NCBI GenBank assembly: GCA_937141405.1
Contig: CAKZQQ010000003.1
Location: 124,001 to 188,000, forward strand
Origin: an uncultured Campylobacterota bacterium
GTDB lineage: Bacteria > Campylobacterota > Campylobacteria > Campylobacterales > Sulfurovaceae
DNA: 64,000 nucleotides
Direction of reading: 5' to 3'
The position numbers were made by a program, and so were the translations under genes. Below, piece after piece: positions 1-9,833 of the stretch; position 1 is the first letter of the stretch; every line of letters starts with the position of its first letter. The notes beneath the pieces were generated by a model. It was not told where the DNA came from and made no database searches. It worked only from the letters and a program-made list of their open reading frames with translations.

Positions 1-93
1 CTCCCCGTAACAGATAAAGAAGCAAAAGTAATTGGCACACTCCATATCCATGATCTTATCAATGCAGGAATCAAAGGCTCTGTAAAAAAATGA
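1..93 (+). CDS. C-terminal end of a KpsF/GutQ-type sugar-phosphate isomerase (partial)
   Basis: Only the last 30 codons and the stop lie in the window. The tail reads VTDKEAKVIGTLHIHDLIN followed by AGI, which is the usual end of the second CBS domain in arabinose-5-phosphate isomerases of the KpsF/GutQ (KdsD) family; those enzymes make the precursor of Kdo for lipopolysaccharide. The stop codon overlaps the start of the next gene (ATGA), so the two are co-transcribed. CBS tails are similar in other proteins, so the family call rests on the short HIHDL motif and is moderate. Confidence 0.6.
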   Translation, partial: LPVTDKEAKVIGTLHIHDLINAGIKGSVKK

Positions 94-860
94 GAATTAA
101 TAAATATATATCTCACAACACAAAATACTCCAGAAGAGAAGCTGATGAACTTATCATGAGCGGTGAGGTGAGAAATAACAAAGAGACGATTAGTGATCTC
201 TCCTATCAAGTAGAAGACGGCGATAAAATCTCTGTCAAGGGAAGACCTATTGAGAAGAGAAAAGAGGTCACTGTCATCGTTTACAATAAGCCAAAAGGCG
301 TACTTGTTACAAAAAAAGATGACAGGGGAAGAGCCACGATTTACCATAAGCTCTCCGGAAAATATAGACACTTTATCCCCATTGGCAGGCTTGATTATGC
401 CTCTGAGGGCCTTTTGATGCTCACCGATACACCAAAAGTAGCTGAAGTGCTCATGGAAAGCAATCTTCCTAGAAGCTACAACATAAAGATAGACAAACCA
501 CTCACTCCTGCTATGGAGCAGGCAATGCAAGAGGGGTTAGAACTTGAGGATGCTTCAAGTGGCGCGCACGAGAAGAGCAAGATAGTAAGTATGAGTTTTG
601 CTCCTTTTGAGAAGTATGAGATACGCTCGATAGGAAAAAGTTTTACAAAATTGCGCGTCGTCATCTCTGAGGGAAAAAACAGAGAACTTCGACGATTTTT
701 TGGTCATTTTGACGCCAAAGTGCTTGACCTTAAAAGGGTGGCCTTTGGCGGTATAGAGCTCAACAACCTTCCAACAAACAAAACAAGATATTTTACTCGA
801 CAAGAGTATGATGATCTTCACAAATTTCTTAAAGCGCAGGCAAAAGAAAACAAGAGATAA
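90..860 (+). CDS. rluB: 23S rRNA pseudouridine synthase, RluB/RsuA family
   Basis: 256 residues with an N-terminal S4 RNA-binding domain (about residues 1-55) and an RsuA/RluB-type pseudouridine synthase domain. The catalytic motif GRLDYASEGLL is present with the nucleophile Asp near residue 102, and the conserved YNKPKG and EGKNRELRR stretches flank it. It is expected to convert one uridine of 23S rRNA to pseudouridine. The ATG overlaps the stop of the upstream isomerase gene by four bases. The exact target (RluB versus RluE/RluF or RsuA) cannot be fixed from sequence alone; one enzyme of this type is normal in this phylum. Confidence 0.85.
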   Translation: MRINKYISHNTKYSRREADELIMSGEVRNNKETISDLSYQVEDGDKISVKGRPIEKRKEVTVIVYNKPKGVLVTKKDDRGRATIYHKLSGKYRHFIPIGRLDYASEGLLMLTDTPKVAEVLMESNLPRSYNIKIDKPLTPAMEQAMQEGLELEDASSGAHEKSKIVSMSFAPFEKYEIRSIGKSFTKLRVVISEGKNRELRRFFGHFDAKVLDLKRVAFGGIELNNLPTNKTRYFTRQEYDDLHKFLKAQAKENKR

Positions 861-869
861 GGAGTATCT

Positions 870-2048
870 TTGAGTCTTATCGCAAAATATAGACCTCAAA
901 ACATCGATGATATAGTAGGGCAAGAGAAACTTCTTGGGGAAAAAAGTCCTCTGCGAATTCTTATAGAGAAACAAAAAATGCCCCACTCCTTTTTTTGGGG
1001 TCCTGCAGGATGCGGTAAAACGACACTCGCTAGAGTCATCGCAAAACATCTTGATGCTCCCTTTTATGAGCTTAATGCAACAAGCTTTAAAATTGCAGAG
1101 CTTAGAGAGATACTTCACAGATATACAAATGCTCTACAAAAACCTCTTATATTTATCGATGAAGTGCATAGACTAAGTAAAAATCAACAAGAGACACTCC
1201 TGCCGTTTATGGAAAACTCGCAAGCCATAATACTCGGTGCCTCAACACAAAACCCCTACTACTCACTGACATCTGCCGTACGATCAAGATCCTATCTTTT
1301 TGAATTGCAACCATTAGATAGAGAGGCGATGGAAAGTCTTTTAAAAAAAGTGGGTAAAGCTGAAAAGATCACGTTTGATGATGCTGCAAAGGATTATCTG
1401 ATCGCTTCAAGTTCAGGCGATGCTAGAGCCATGCTCTACCTGCTTGAAAGCGCTAAAGAGGTAGAAAATCCTATAACCTTGGAGAACCTAAGGTCCCTGC
1501 GTCCTACAGCGATGCAAGGAGGAAGTATAGAAGATAGCATACATTATGACCTTGCTTCTGCGCTTATAAAAAGTGTGCGTGGAAGCGATATAGATGCGAG
1601 CCTCTATTACCTTGCTGCGCTTATAGATGGTGGTGAAGAGTCGGCTTTCATAGCAAGAAGGCTTGCGATCTTAGCAAGTGAAGATATCGGCAATGCCAAT
1701 CCTAACGCAGCTATTTTGGCAAGTAGCATATTAAATTCTGTCGAAAAGATAGGCTACCCGGAGGCAAGGATTCTGCTTGCTCAGCTCACAATCTATCTTG
1801 CCTCATGTCCAAAATCAAATAGTGCTTACAAAGCTATCAACGAAGCTCAAAAAGAGATACAAACAAATGGCGTCACCAGTCCGCCACACTATCTCACCGG
1901 AAAATCACCCGAGTATAAATATCCGCATGATTTTGGAGGTTGGGTAAAGCAAGTGTATAAAAAAGGGCAACAAATATTCTATAAAACAGACTCCATTGGC
2001 TTTGAAAAAACACTCAAAGAGTGGATAGAAAAAATTACAAAAAAATAA
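870..2048 (+). CDS. rarA: Replication-associated recombination protein A (RarA/MgsA AAA+ ATPase)
   Basis: 392 residues. Walker A GPAGCGKTT (about 44-52), Walker B FIDEVH (about 95-100), sensor region with SSSGDARAML and the C-terminal MgsA domain with SNSAYKAINEA and PPHYLTGKSPEYKYPHDF, all typical of RarA, a tetrameric ATPase acting at stalled replication forks. The start is TTG at 870, supported by GGAG at 861-864 five bases upstream. It follows rluB by nine bases and is part of the same operon. The protein is slightly shorter than E. coli RarA (447), as usual in this group. Confidence 0.93.
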   Translation: MSLIAKYRPQNIDDIVGQEKLLGEKSPLRILIEKQKMPHSFFWGPAGCGKTTLARVIAKHLDAPFYELNATSFKIAELREILHRYTNALQKPLIFIDEVHRLSKNQQETLLPFMENSQAIILGASTQNPYYSLTSAVRSRSYLFELQPLDREAMESLLKKVGKAEKITFDDAAKDYLIASSSGDARAMLYLLESAKEVENPITLENLRSLRPTAMQGGSIEDSIHYDLASALIKSVRGSDIDASLYYLAALIDGGEESAFIARRLAILASEDIGNANPNAAILASSILNSVEKIGYPEARILLAQLTIYLASCPKSNSAYKAINEAQKEIQTNGVTSPPHYLTGKSPEYKYPHDFGGWVKQVYKKGQQIFYKTDSIGFEKTLKEWIEKITKK

Positions 2049-2110
2049 TATTTCACAAACAAATCACTTTTCTTTGGCTATAATGATAAAAACCCTAATT
2101 GGAGGAAAAG

Positions 2111-2842
2111 ATGAAAAAAAATATGATGAAGCCTCTGCTTGCTTCAACACTTGTACTCGTACTTATGGGAGGATGTGTAAACCAAGGATTGGTTCAAGAA
2201 GATGATCCCTACAATAGAACAAAAAAAGGAGCCCTCGTAGGCGCTATAGGTGGGGCTGTCGTAGGCGCTACAACCGGGCATGGAAGTACGGATAGAAGAC
2301 AAAGGGCACTTGTAGGTGCAGCACTTGGTGGTCTTTTAGGGGCAGGAATCGGCTATAGTCTAGATCAACAAGCCAATGAGATTGCAAGAGCACTCGGCAC
2401 AGGTGTCAACAATGATCCTCTTGCTGCGCTTGATCCAAACAGAGATATTATCGTCTCAAAAACAAATACTTATGTTAAGATAATGTTTAGAGATGATATG
2501 ATGTTTGCTGTAAACTCTACGAAATTACAGCCTTCTGCGAAAACAAAAGTAGCAAAGATAGGACAACTCCTTCTAAACTATCCACAAACAATCGTGCAGA
2601 TAGCAGGGCATACCGATAATGACGGAAGCTACACATACAACCAATCGCTCTCAGAAAATAGAGCTGCAAGCGTAGCAGATACACTTGGAAGATCGGGCAT
2701 CCAAAATGTAGTAGCAACTGCCGGTTGTTCTTATAGTAATGAGCTAGCTCCAAATACATCAAGAAAAAACAAAGCACTCAATAGACGCGTTGAAATCTAT
2801 CTTTATGGCAATCAAAACCATATGATAAATCCTTGTCAATAA
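2111..2842 (+). CDS. OmpA-family peptidoglycan-associated lipoprotein (YiaD-like)
   Basis: 243 residues from the ATG at 2111, chosen because GGAGG (2101-2105) sits six bases before it; an in-frame TTG upstream would swallow that site. The N-terminus is a lipoprotein signal ending in the lipobox LMGGC. Residues about 35-85 form a glycine-zipper (repeated GAxxGxxxG) and residues about 120-235 an OmpA-like domain with the peptidoglycan-binding GHTDNDGS...SENRAASV core and NRRVEIYL end. It should be anchored in the outer membrane and bind the cell wall. It has its own promoter-like TATAAT just upstream (2080-2085). Confidence 0.85.
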   Translation: MKKNMMKPLLASTLVLVLMGGCVNQGLVQEDDPYNRTKKGALVGAIGGAVVGATTGHGSTDRRQRALVGAALGGLLGAGIGYSLDQQANEIARALGTGVNNDPLAALDPNRDIIVSKTNTYVKIMFRDDMMFAVNSTKLQPSAKTKVAKIGQLLLNYPQTIVQIAGHTDNDGSYTYNQSLSENRAASVADTLGRSGIQNVVATAGCSYSNELAPNTSRKNKALNRRVEIYLYGNQNHMINPCQ

Positions 2843-2858
2843 AAGTTTAGATATAATT

Positions 2859-2892
2859 CTCAAAGATATTCTGCAATTTTGCAGTCTTTGAG
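2859..2892 (+). other. Two-part hairpin in the leader before the TerC-like gene
   Basis: CTCAAAGA (2859-2866) pairs with TCTTTGAG (2885-2892) and, inside it, CTGCAA (2871-2876) pairs with TTGCAG (2879-2884). A TATAAT (2852-2857) lies just before it. It has no U-tract, so it is either a weak terminator of the lipoprotein gene or a structured 5' end of the next transcript. Confidence 0.45.
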
Positions 2893-2904
2893 GATTACGC
2901 GAGA

Positions 2905-3900
2905 ATGAATTACTTTTTAACCTCTTTTATACTTATGGCAATAGGGCTTGGCATAGCCTTTCTTTTGGGCGGATTTACCTTTGTCTACATAACATTTTTA
3001 CTTATCATTCTAGAGGTCTCTCTCTCTTTTGACAATGCTGTTGTCAATGCCAAAGTATTGGGTAAAATGGACCCAGTTTGGCAGAAAAGATTTATCTACT
3101 TTGGTATCCCTATTGCTGTTTTTGGCATGCGCCTCATCTTCCCGCTAGCGATAGTCGCCATAGCCACGGGAATGAATATGCTCGAGACACTCAATATGTC
3201 TCTAAATGACCCTGAAGCCTACGAAAGTGCGCTCAAATCAACCGAACAAAATATCTTTGCCTTTGGAGGCGCGTTTTTACTTATGGTCTTTTTAGACTTC
3301 TTCTTTGAAGCAAAAGAGATAGCTTGGATCAAGATTTTAGAGAGCTCCAAGTTTATCAAAAAAGCTTCTCTGATAACAAACATTGAACTTATAATAGCCA
3401 TCTCCATAGGCATCTTCCTAGGGCACGTTACGCAAGATTTTGGGATTCTTTTGGCCTACCTTTATGGGGTTCTATTGCACACGCTTCTCGGGATGGTTGA
3501 TGATCTTTTTTCAACACAAAATGTAAAAAATGGCTTAGCGGGGTTTATGTATCTTGAAGTTTTAGATGCCAGCTTTAGCTTTGATGGGGTTATCGGTGCC
3601 TTTGCGATAAGCAGCAATATCTTTGTCATTATGATAGGACTTGGCGTAGGGGCTATGTTTGTCAGAAGCCTTACGCTCTACTTTGTAGCCCATAAAACAC
3701 TCTCAAACTTTAGATATTTGGAGCATGGCGCACACTACGCTATAGGGATACTCGCCCTTATCATGCTTGCTAAAATTACGCTCCATATAAGCGAACTCTT
3801 AACCGGAACTATAGGCATTGGGCTTATCATTTTAGCTTTTGGGCACTCTGTTTGGGAAAACAAAAAAGAGGAGATTGCCTCTAAAGCTAAAAGAGGGTAA
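2905..3900 (+). CDS. TerC-superfamily (DUF475-like) integral membrane protein
   Basis: 331 residues with about nine membrane segments. Two internal motifs, [13 protein letters not shown] (about 37-49) and [15 protein letters not shown] (about 219-233), are the duplicated acidic membrane motifs of the TerC superfamily, here in the DUF475 branch. Members are linked to metal-ion export or tellurite resistance, but no substrate can be assigned to this one. The ATG at 2905 lies close after the hairpin described above and lacks a strong ribosome site. The frr gene follows after 26 bases. Confidence 0.8.
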   Translation: MNYFLTSFILMAIGLGIAFLLGGFTFVYITFLLIILEVSLSFDNAVVNAKVLGKMDPVWQKRFIYFGIPIAVFGMRLIFPLAIVAIATGMNMLETLNMSLNDPEAYESALKSTEQNIFAFGGAFLLMVFLDFFFEAKEIAWIKILESSKFIKKASLITNIELIIAISIGIFLGHVTQDFGILLAYLYGVLLHTLLGMVDDLFSTQNVKNGLAGFMYLEVLDASFSFDGVIGAFAISSNIFVIMIGLGVGAMFVRSLTLYFVAHKTLSNFRYLEHGAHYAIGILALIMLAKITLHISELLTGTIGIGLIILAFGHSVWENKKEEIASKAKRG

Positions 3901-3926
3901 AATTTCAAACAATCAAGGAGGCAAAC

Positions 3927-4484
3927 ATGGTAAATGAGATATATGATTATACAAAAGAGCATATGGACAAAAGTTTAGAGGCGCTCAAGAGAGATTTTTC
4001 TACGCTTAGAACGGGAAAAGTAACAACAAACATAGTTGATAACATCAAAGTTGACTACTATGGAACCCCTACCCCACTCAATCAAATTGGGAATGTAATT
4101 GCCCTTGATGCGGTTACGATTGCTATCACTCCTTGGGAAAAAAACATGCTAAATGACATATCAAAAGCTATACAAGAAGCAAATATCGGTGTTAACCCTA
4201 ATAGTGATGGAGATATGATAAAGCTTTTCTTTCCGCCGATGACAACAGAGCAGAGAGGTGAGATCGTCAAGCAAGCAAAAGCTATGAGTGAAAAGGCAAA
4301 AGTAGCCGTAAGAAATATCAGAAAAGATAGCAATGATAAGGTAAAAAAACTGGAAAAAGATAAAGAACTTAGCGAAGATGAGTCAAAAAAAGCTCACGAT
4401 GAAATCCAAAAGATTACAGACAATCATGTCGCCAAGATAGACGAACTGCTCAAAGTAAAAGAAGATGATATCCTTAAGGTATAA
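3927..4484 (+). CDS. frr: Ribosome recycling factor
   Basis: 185 residues, the standard family length. The sequence carries the RRF hallmarks: the tRNA-mimic three-helix bundle starting with the [13 protein letters not shown] stretch, the middle [14 protein letters not shown] beta domain and the C-terminal [17 protein letters not shown] helix. It acts with EF-G to split ribosomes after termination. The ATG has AAGGAGG (3915-3921) in front. It is followed after three bases by pyrE, so both are on one transcript. Confidence 0.97.
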   Translation: MVNEIYDYTKEHMDKSLEALKRDFSTLRTGKVTTNIVDNIKVDYYGTPTPLNQIGNVIALDAVTIAITPWEKNMLNDISKAIQEANIGVNPNSDGDMIKLFFPPMTTEQRGEIVKQAKAMSEKAKVAVRNIRKDSNDKVKKLEKDKELSEDESKKAHDEIQKITDNHVAKIDELLKVKEDDILKV

Positions 4485-4487
4485 TGG

Positions 4488-5093
4488 ATGAATATTGAAC
4501 AGATATACAAAGATGCCGGAGCGCTTTTAGAGGGCCATTTTGTCCTCTCAAGCGGGAACCACTCCAACAGATACTTGCAGAGCGCGAAGGTGCTAGAAAA
4601 TCCTCAAACATCTCAAAAACTTGCCGTTGCCTTGGCAAAACTCATTCAAGAGGCTAACATCACAGTCGAGACCGTCTGCGCACCTGCTCTTGGTGGTGTA
4701 ATCGCCGGCTATGAGCTTGCTAGAGCACTAGGTATTCGCAGTATCTTTGCAGAGAGAAAAGAAGGTTCTATGCAGCTTCGAAGAGGTTTTGATGTCAAAA
4801 AGGGCGAAAAGATAATCGTATGTGAAGATATCATAACAACAGGTGGTTCAGCGATGGAAGTTGCTACTATCCTCAGTGATCTTGGTGCAGATGTTGTAGC
4901 ATTCGCTTCATTGGCAAATAGAGGCTTTTGTAAGCGAGTTGGTAGCAACAGTGAAGCAAAACCAAACTGCAAATTGCCAAAAGATGTTCCTCTCTTTTCG
5001 CTTGAAGATTTTAGCTTCGAGATGTATGATCCCGCAGATTGCCCACTGTGCAAAGCAGGAAGTAAAGCCATAAAGCCTGGAAGTAGGAACTAG
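4488..5093 (+). CDS. pyrE: Orotate phosphoribosyltransferase
   Basis: 201 residues. It has the PRPP-binding loop [17 protein letters not shown] (about 107-123), the [10 protein letters not shown] substrate region and an ending CPLCKAG. The enzyme joins orotate to PRPP in UMP biosynthesis. The Cys-rich C-terminal extension ([16 protein letters not shown]) is common in this phylum's short-type PyrE. Its TAG stop (5091-5093) overlaps the CTA stop complement of the convergent HerA-like gene, so the tetranucleotide CTAG serves as the end of both genes. Confidence 0.95.
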   Translation: MNIEQIYKDAGALLEGHFVLSSGNHSNRYLQSAKVLENPQTSQKLAVALAKLIQEANITVETVCAPALGGVIAGYELARALGIRSIFAERKEGSMQLRRGFDVKKGEKIIVCEDIITTGGSAMEVATILSDLGADVVAFASLANRGFCKRVGSNSEAKPNCKLPKDVPLFSLEDFSFEMYDPADCPLCKAGSKAIKPGSRN

Positions 5094-7414
5094 CGTCCTG
5101 CTCTCCAAACTAACGCACATAAATCAACGCTTATATCTCTTTTGTTTGGCTTTATATTCATAGTGTTTATCGGATAATTTTCCACGGTAAAGCTATCTTC
5201 TAAAGAATCAAGCTCTTTTTGGAGAGTATTGGAAAGCTCCTGGATGTCTTCTTCAAACTCTTCGACATTCTCTTTTGCTCTATTGACATCATTTCTCTCT
5301 TTGTATGCTCTTTTTCCGGCCGTTGCAACTTTGTTCAGTTTCGTAGAGCTAGTTCCACCTAAAATTGCACTGACAATCGCAATGCCTGCACTTAAAAATG
5401 AGCTGGTTGTGTCGGCTTCTTCTTTGGCAAGTTTATCTTTTGCTCGCTCTAGCCTATCTAAAAGCTTTTTCTCATCTTTTTCAAACCGCTCCTTAAGCTT
5501 CTCTACCGTCTCTTCTCTCTTCTCTTTGAGCACATCTTGTACACGCACCGTAAAGTCGCGTTGATCCTCATTGAAATCAGATCGGAGCTTAAGCTTATCG
5601 CATGTATAAAGCTCCATATTTTGAGTCTCATAAAGCCAATCTTCCAGTCTATCACATGCCTCTTTTAAAGAGTTATCCTCTTTTATACACTCAGGCAATT
5701 TAGAAAACTGCGCATCTTTTGGCGCATCAGCTCCAAAGTTTGAGAAATCCCGATTGTCCTCTTGTGCCTGACTCCAGTCAATATAAGTCTCATCGCCATT
5801 TATAGGCAATGAAAAGATAAGCTCTTTTTTATGCTCCATCCCTTTTGATCTATCCAAAAAATAGATACCGGCTTTTGCCCCAAGTGTCGCATCAAAGTGG
5901 TTAGTATCTGTATATAAAGGCTCAAAAAACTGGGAAATGGAGGCATCAATTCTCTCAAAAATCTCATAGTCTTGCTCTATCTTCATTTCACTTTGGGTGC
6001 TCTCATATAGCTCTCTTTTATCTTTCATAAGCTCTTTAATATCATCTCTATTGAGCGGTCCTTTGAGATAGCTGAGCACCCATCTCGTTGAAAATAGCGA
6101 GAGATCATCCTTGTAAATACTTTTATAAAAGAATGTTCTTTTTGGTAAATTTGAAAGCAAGGAGCGTATCTCATCACGCTCAAAACTTGAACCAATCTTA
6201 CCGCCTAGCCCTTCTATAACTCTGTCGATATCTTGTGTCGTCTGCAATCTGCCTATAAACCATGTCCCTATATTTGCAAGTCCTTTATAGTCAAGGTCAA
6301 CAGGGTTTTGAGTGCTCAAAACAACGCCTATACCATATGCTCTTGCTTGTTTTAAGAGTGTCAGCATCGGCTCTTTACTTGGAGGATTTTTAGTCGGTGG
6401 GAAAAAGCCAAATATCTCATCCATATATAAGATGGTTTTTAAAGCGCTCGTACCGCTTTGTCTTCTCATCCAACCCACATATCGATTGAGAAGCAAAGAG
6501 ACAAAAAACATTCTATCTTCGTCGCTCAAATGCGCTATGGAAAATATCGTAATCTTAGCCTTTCCTTGCTCATCATAGAGCAGTTTTTGGATATCTAAAT
6601 TGATGCCTTGCAACCATACTTTAAAGTGGGATGAGGCTAGAAGGGAGTTAAACTTCGTCGCCAAAGAGAACCTGCTTTTTTTGTCAAAAAACTCCTCAAC
6701 AGGCAAGATACCTATCTTCTCAAATGAAGGCTCGATAATCTCTTTGATGATATCCTCTAAACCTATATCCTTCTCTTGAGTCCAAAAGTTTGAGATAATT
6801 TGCGACAGCAATATATGCTCTTTTTCGCTTGGCTCGATGTTTGAAAGCCCCACAAGCGTAAGCAAGCTCGAGACTGTTGTTTTAAGATAAGACGCATAGA
6901 TATCTGCCTCTTCCATCACTTCACTTGGCGGCACTTCAAGGGAGCTCATGATGTTAACAGGGATTCCCGATAAACTTCCCGGCGTACAGATAATCTTTTC
7001 AACATCATGTAGTTTCTGAACTCTTGCGGCATCTTGATGCCAGCTCTCAATGCCCTCTTTCCACATCGTTGCAACATCTTTTGCGTATGTATCAGCATCT
7101 ATCCCCTTGAGCCGCGCCTCATCTTTAACCCATGGAAGAAAATTTTGTGGAGAAAATGCAGGATCAGTAAGACAAAGATTGCCCATATCACCTTTTGGGT
7201 CTATGATGATAGAGGGGATATTATCAATCGCTGCTTCTTCTATGAGCCCTACACCAAGACCGGTCTTCCCCGAACCCGTCATACCGATAATAGTTGCGTG
7301 TGTGGTAAAATTCTTATCTTTGATGAGCGTGAGCATCTCTTGTGTTTGCAATGTCTCCTTGTCAACATCCTTCCCCGCATAAAAAAGCCCTAGTTTTTCA
7401 TATATTTCTTGCAT
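5090..7414 (-). CDS. HerA/VirB4-type P-loop ATPase (DUF853-like helicase HerA C-terminal family)
   Basis: 774 residues. Walker [10 protein letters not shown] (about 44-52) and Walker [12 protein letters not shown] (about 330-340) with the downstream [20 protein letters not shown] region identify the HerA/FtsK ATPase core; the latter resembles the arginine-finger/sensor portion of the HerA branch. The last 200 residues are a charged coiled coil interrupted by a Gly/Ala-rich hydrophobic patch ([16 protein letters not shown]). Its role in DNA processing or transport is not known. It is in an operon with the MscS gene just upstream (eight-base gap). It is a common gene of unknown function in bacteria, so nothing about it suggests a mobile element. 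Confidence 0.8.
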   Translation of the reverse strand: MQEIYEKLGLFYAGKDVDKETLQTQEMLTLIKDKNFTTHATIIGMTGSGKTGLGVGLIEEAAIDNIPSIIIDPKGDMGNLCLTDPAFSPQNFLPWVKDEARLKGIDADTYAKDVATMWKEGIESWHQDAARVQKLHDVEKIICTPGSLSGIPVNIMSSLEVPPSEVMEEADIYASYLKTTVSSLLTLVGLSNIEPSEKEHILLSQIISNFWTQEKDIGLEDIIKEIIEPSFEKIGILPVEEFFDKKSRFSLATKFNSLLASSHFKVWLQGINLDIQKLLYDEQGKAKITIFSIAHLSDEDRMFFVSLLLNRYVGWMRRQSGTSALKTILYMDEIFGFFPPTKNPPSKEPMLTLLKQARAYGIGVVLSTQNPVDLDYKGLANIGTWFIGRLQTTQDIDRVIEGLGGKIGSSFERDEIRSLLSNLPKRTFFYKSIYKDDLSLFSTRWVLSYLKGPLNRDDIKELMKDKRELYESTQSEMKIEQDYEIFERIDASISQFFEPLYTDTNHFDATLGAKAGIYFLDRSKGMEHKKELIFSLPINGDETYIDWSQAQEDNRDFSNFGADAPKDAQFSKLPECIKEDNSLKEACDRLEDWLYETQNMELYTCDKLKLRSDFNEDQRDFTVRVQDVLKEKREETVEKLKERFEKDEKKLLDRLERAKDKLAKEEADTTSSFLSAGIAIVSAILGGTSSTKLNKVATAGKRAYKERNDVNRAKENVEEFEEDIQELSNTLQKELDSLEDSFTVENYPINTMNIKPNKRDISVDLCALVWRAGR

Positions 7415-7422
7415 TATTACTC

Positions 7423-9243
7423 CTATATGTTATCTTTGTTATCCTCTTTGCTGTCTCTTTTAATGTGCATATCGAGCTGAGGGAAAGGCATGCTAATGCC
7501 ATTTTTCTGCAGTGTCTCATAGATGAGTATAAGCAGGTTTGATCTGGTTGAAGGACGCAACCCCTCTATCCAAACAAGGAGATCAAGTTCGATATAGCTC
7601 TCCGACATACTTCTCATCCAAACATTTGGCTTGCGACGAAACGGCTCTCTAAATAGCTTGATGTCTGACTCCATAACAGCATCAATGATAAGCTTTTTTA
7701 CATGCGGTATATCTTCTCCATAACCCACTTTAAAAGGGATGTATATCCTTCTTATCCTATCGTGAAGCGTAAGGTTTATCACTCTATTATCGGTCAATTC
7801 ACTATTTGGTACGATGATGTGAATATTGTCAATAGTTCTTATGTTAGAAGCGCGAAAACCTATGTCCATCACCTTACCCACAATACTATCGGCACCAAAT
7901 TTGATATAATCACCGACCTTAATATAGTTCTCTCCGAAAATCACCATACCCGAAACCATACTAGAGACTATGCCTTTGAGTGCAAACCCAAGCCCTATCG
8001 ATATCACCCCGGCGATAACAGCTAAGTTTGTAATACTAAGCCCAATACTTGCAATTGCTATCACTAAAGCACTAAAAACGATGAGGATGAAGCCTAAGTT
8101 CGCTATCGTTTTTATCCAAACATATGGCGAATCTTTTCTCTTCGAGTAAAGCTTAGACATTAAAAGAAGATAGAGTCTTGCTGTAAGTATTCCAAGGATA
8201 AAAATAGCAAAAACTTTAAGTATGCTCAACAAACTAATAGGCACCTCATCCACCACAAGAAGTGGTGCAGAAGCTGCAGAAGATATATGCTCGCCTATTG
8301 AGAAAATTGCGCTTTTAAATTTTGGAAACATATACTCAGAAGCGCTTGTGCTCTTTGTAACGATCTCCTCTAAAAGCTCCGCTTTACAGCGGTATAGAGT
8401 ACTTTTTTTATCTAATTTTCCCTCAAGCTTTTCGATATAATCTTGTGTCTCTATCGTCTTTTTGATGTTATTACTTTTAACATAATAGAGCGTTGCAATT
8501 ATCGACTTATCTATAAGCTCTTTAATCTTTGTATTACGTCTTTTTTGTAACTGTTTTATCTTAATTAAAAGCTCTTTAGAGACCTCTTCTTGCGACAATA
8601 GCTCTCGCTCTTTATTGAGGTTGAGCGCGACAAGTTTTTTATCCAAAAGTCCGATCTCATTTTCCAAAACAGCATTATAATCTTCGTCTATCTTAAACTC
8701 AACCTTACTTGCAGCCTCCAAGAAGACCTCTTTTGCCTTTTTTACATAAGCTCTATATGCCTTTATATCACTCTTGTCTTTTTTCTGCTTCAGCTTATAG
8801 TAGGCAAATTGCAATTGAAATAGTCTTAGATTTGCACTCTCGTCAGTTGTTGAGTTTTCTATCTCTTTATTGAGATATGCCAACTTGTCTTGAATGCGTT
8901 GCTGGTTTGCATCGAGTCGTTTTACTCTTTTTATAGAGAGGGCAATTTTATTAAAAAGTGCTATAACAGAGTTTGGATTTATATCTTTTGTACTAAGTTT
9001 TTCTACCCCAATCTCATGCTCTTCGTAGGATGATTTTACGATATCTTTAAGCTTTTGCAGCAGTGCCTTTTCATTCTTGATTCTTTCAGTTGCCTCTATG
9101 CTCTCAGCCGTTTCTTCTGAAAGTATAAGTTCAATCTGATCATAATAATCTAGAAGATTATTCCCATCATACAATTTATTGTCAGGTTGAGCACAAAATG
9201 CAATAGAAATGAACAGCAGAAAAGAAGATAATATTTTTAGCAC
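7423..9243 (-). CDS. Large MscS-family mechanosensitive channel
   Basis: 606 residues. A cleavable signal peptide (residues 1-17, ending FCA) is followed by about 270 residues of charged, coiled-coil-rich periplasmic domain, a cluster of membrane helices (about 330-430) and the MscS core. The pore helix region IGLGFALKGIVSSMVSGMVIFGENYIKVGDYIKFG and the beta domain with VPNSELTDNRVIN match MscS. It should open under membrane tension to release solutes. The start is GTG at 9243, with GGAG upstream on the minus strand. A long periplasmic domain is also seen in MscK/YnaI-type members. Confidence 0.9.
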   Translation of the reverse strand: MLKILSSFLLFISIAFCAQPDNKLYDGNNLLDYYDQIELILSEETAESIEATERIKNEKALLQKLKDIVKSSYEEHEIGVEKLSTKDINPNSVIALFNKIALSIKRVKRLDANQQRIQDKLAYLNKEIENSTTDESANLRLFQLQFAYYKLKQKKDKSDIKAYRAYVKKAKEVFLEAASKVEFKIDEDYNAVLENEIGLLDKKLVALNLNKERELLSQEEVSKELLIKIKQLQKRRNTKIKELIDKSIIATLYYVKSNNIKKTIETQDYIEKLEGKLDKKSTLYRCKAELLEEIVTKSTSASEYMFPKFKSAIFSIGEHISSAASAPLLVVDEVPISLLSILKVFAIFILGILTARLYLLLMSKLYSKRKDSPYVWIKTIANLGFILIVFSALVIAIASIGLSITNLAVIAGVISIGLGFALKGIVSSMVSGMVIFGENYIKVGDYIKFGADSIVGKVMDIGFRASNIRTIDNIHIIVPNSELTDNRVINLTLHDRIRRIYIPFKVGYGEDIPHVKKLIIDAVMESDIKLFREPFRRKPNVWMRSMSESYIELDLLVWIEGLRPSTRSNLLILIYETLQKNGISMPFPQLDMHIKRDSKEDNKDNI

Positions 9244-9321
9244 CCTTGCTCCAATAATAATTTTTAAAATGATACCATTTTTTGCCTATTTTTCTTGATT
9301 GGTTTGCAAAAGAGATTTCGA

Positions 9322-9327
9322 TATAAT
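9322..9327 (+). promoter_or_regulatory. -10 box (TATAAT) for the RDD-MFS-mobA operon
   Basis: A perfect TATAAT lies 32 bases before the start at 9360. No convincing -35 at 17 bases is seen; this is normal for sigma-70 promoters of this phylum. Confidence 0.5.
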
Positions 9328-9359
9328 GAGACCAAAATAACCTGCTAGAGGGAATGTGT

Positions 9360-9833
9360 ATGGCAAAAAAAGAGAGATTTAGAAATATCAAGCAACAAAA
9401 AACCAAAGAAACACCCAAGGTGGTTGCAGACAATAACGCTCACTCTCTTATAAAAATAAAAGCTTTTATCACGGATAGCTTCCTCCTTCTTATGCCAATT
9501 ATGTATATCGTTTTCTATCTTATCATGGGAGGTAGAGAGGATTTTGCTCAGCACAAAATGATAGGGTGGGTCGCTATACTCATTCCCCTGATTATAATTC
9601 AAAGTATATTTTTCTATGTTTCCGGACAGACTCCCGGCTACAAAGCCTATGGCATAAAACTTATCGACACTACAACAAAAGCAAAGCCCTCTTTAGGAGT
9701 TATCCTATTTAGAAACCTAGCTGCTATTCTCTCTTTTTTTAGTATCTTTGGTTGGATGATGATGTTCTTTAGGAAAGATTATAAAAATCTTCATGATCTT
9801 CTAGCCAATACAGCAACTGTTTATGAAAAATAA
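9360..9833 (+). CDS. RDD-family membrane protein
   Basis: 157 residues from the ATG at 9360. I prefer this start because AGAGGGA (9347-9353) is six bases before it, while it would touch the ATG at 9354. After a basic N-terminus (KKERFRNIKQQK) there are three membrane segments with the RDD signature elements: a first helix following Thr-Asp (ITDSFLLLMP), a GQTPGYKAYGIKLID loop, and RNLAAILS plus a final LHDLLANTATV. RDD proteins are of unknown or transport-related function. Its end overlaps the MFS gene by 11 bases. Confidence 0.8.
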   Translation: MAKKERFRNIKQQKTKETPKVVADNNAHSLIKIKAFITDSFLLLMPIMYIVFYLIMGGREDFAQHKMIGWVAILIPLIIIQSIFFYVSGQTPGYKAYGIKLIDTTTKAKPSLGVILFRNLAAILSFFSIFGWMMMFFRKDYKNLHDLLANTATVYEK

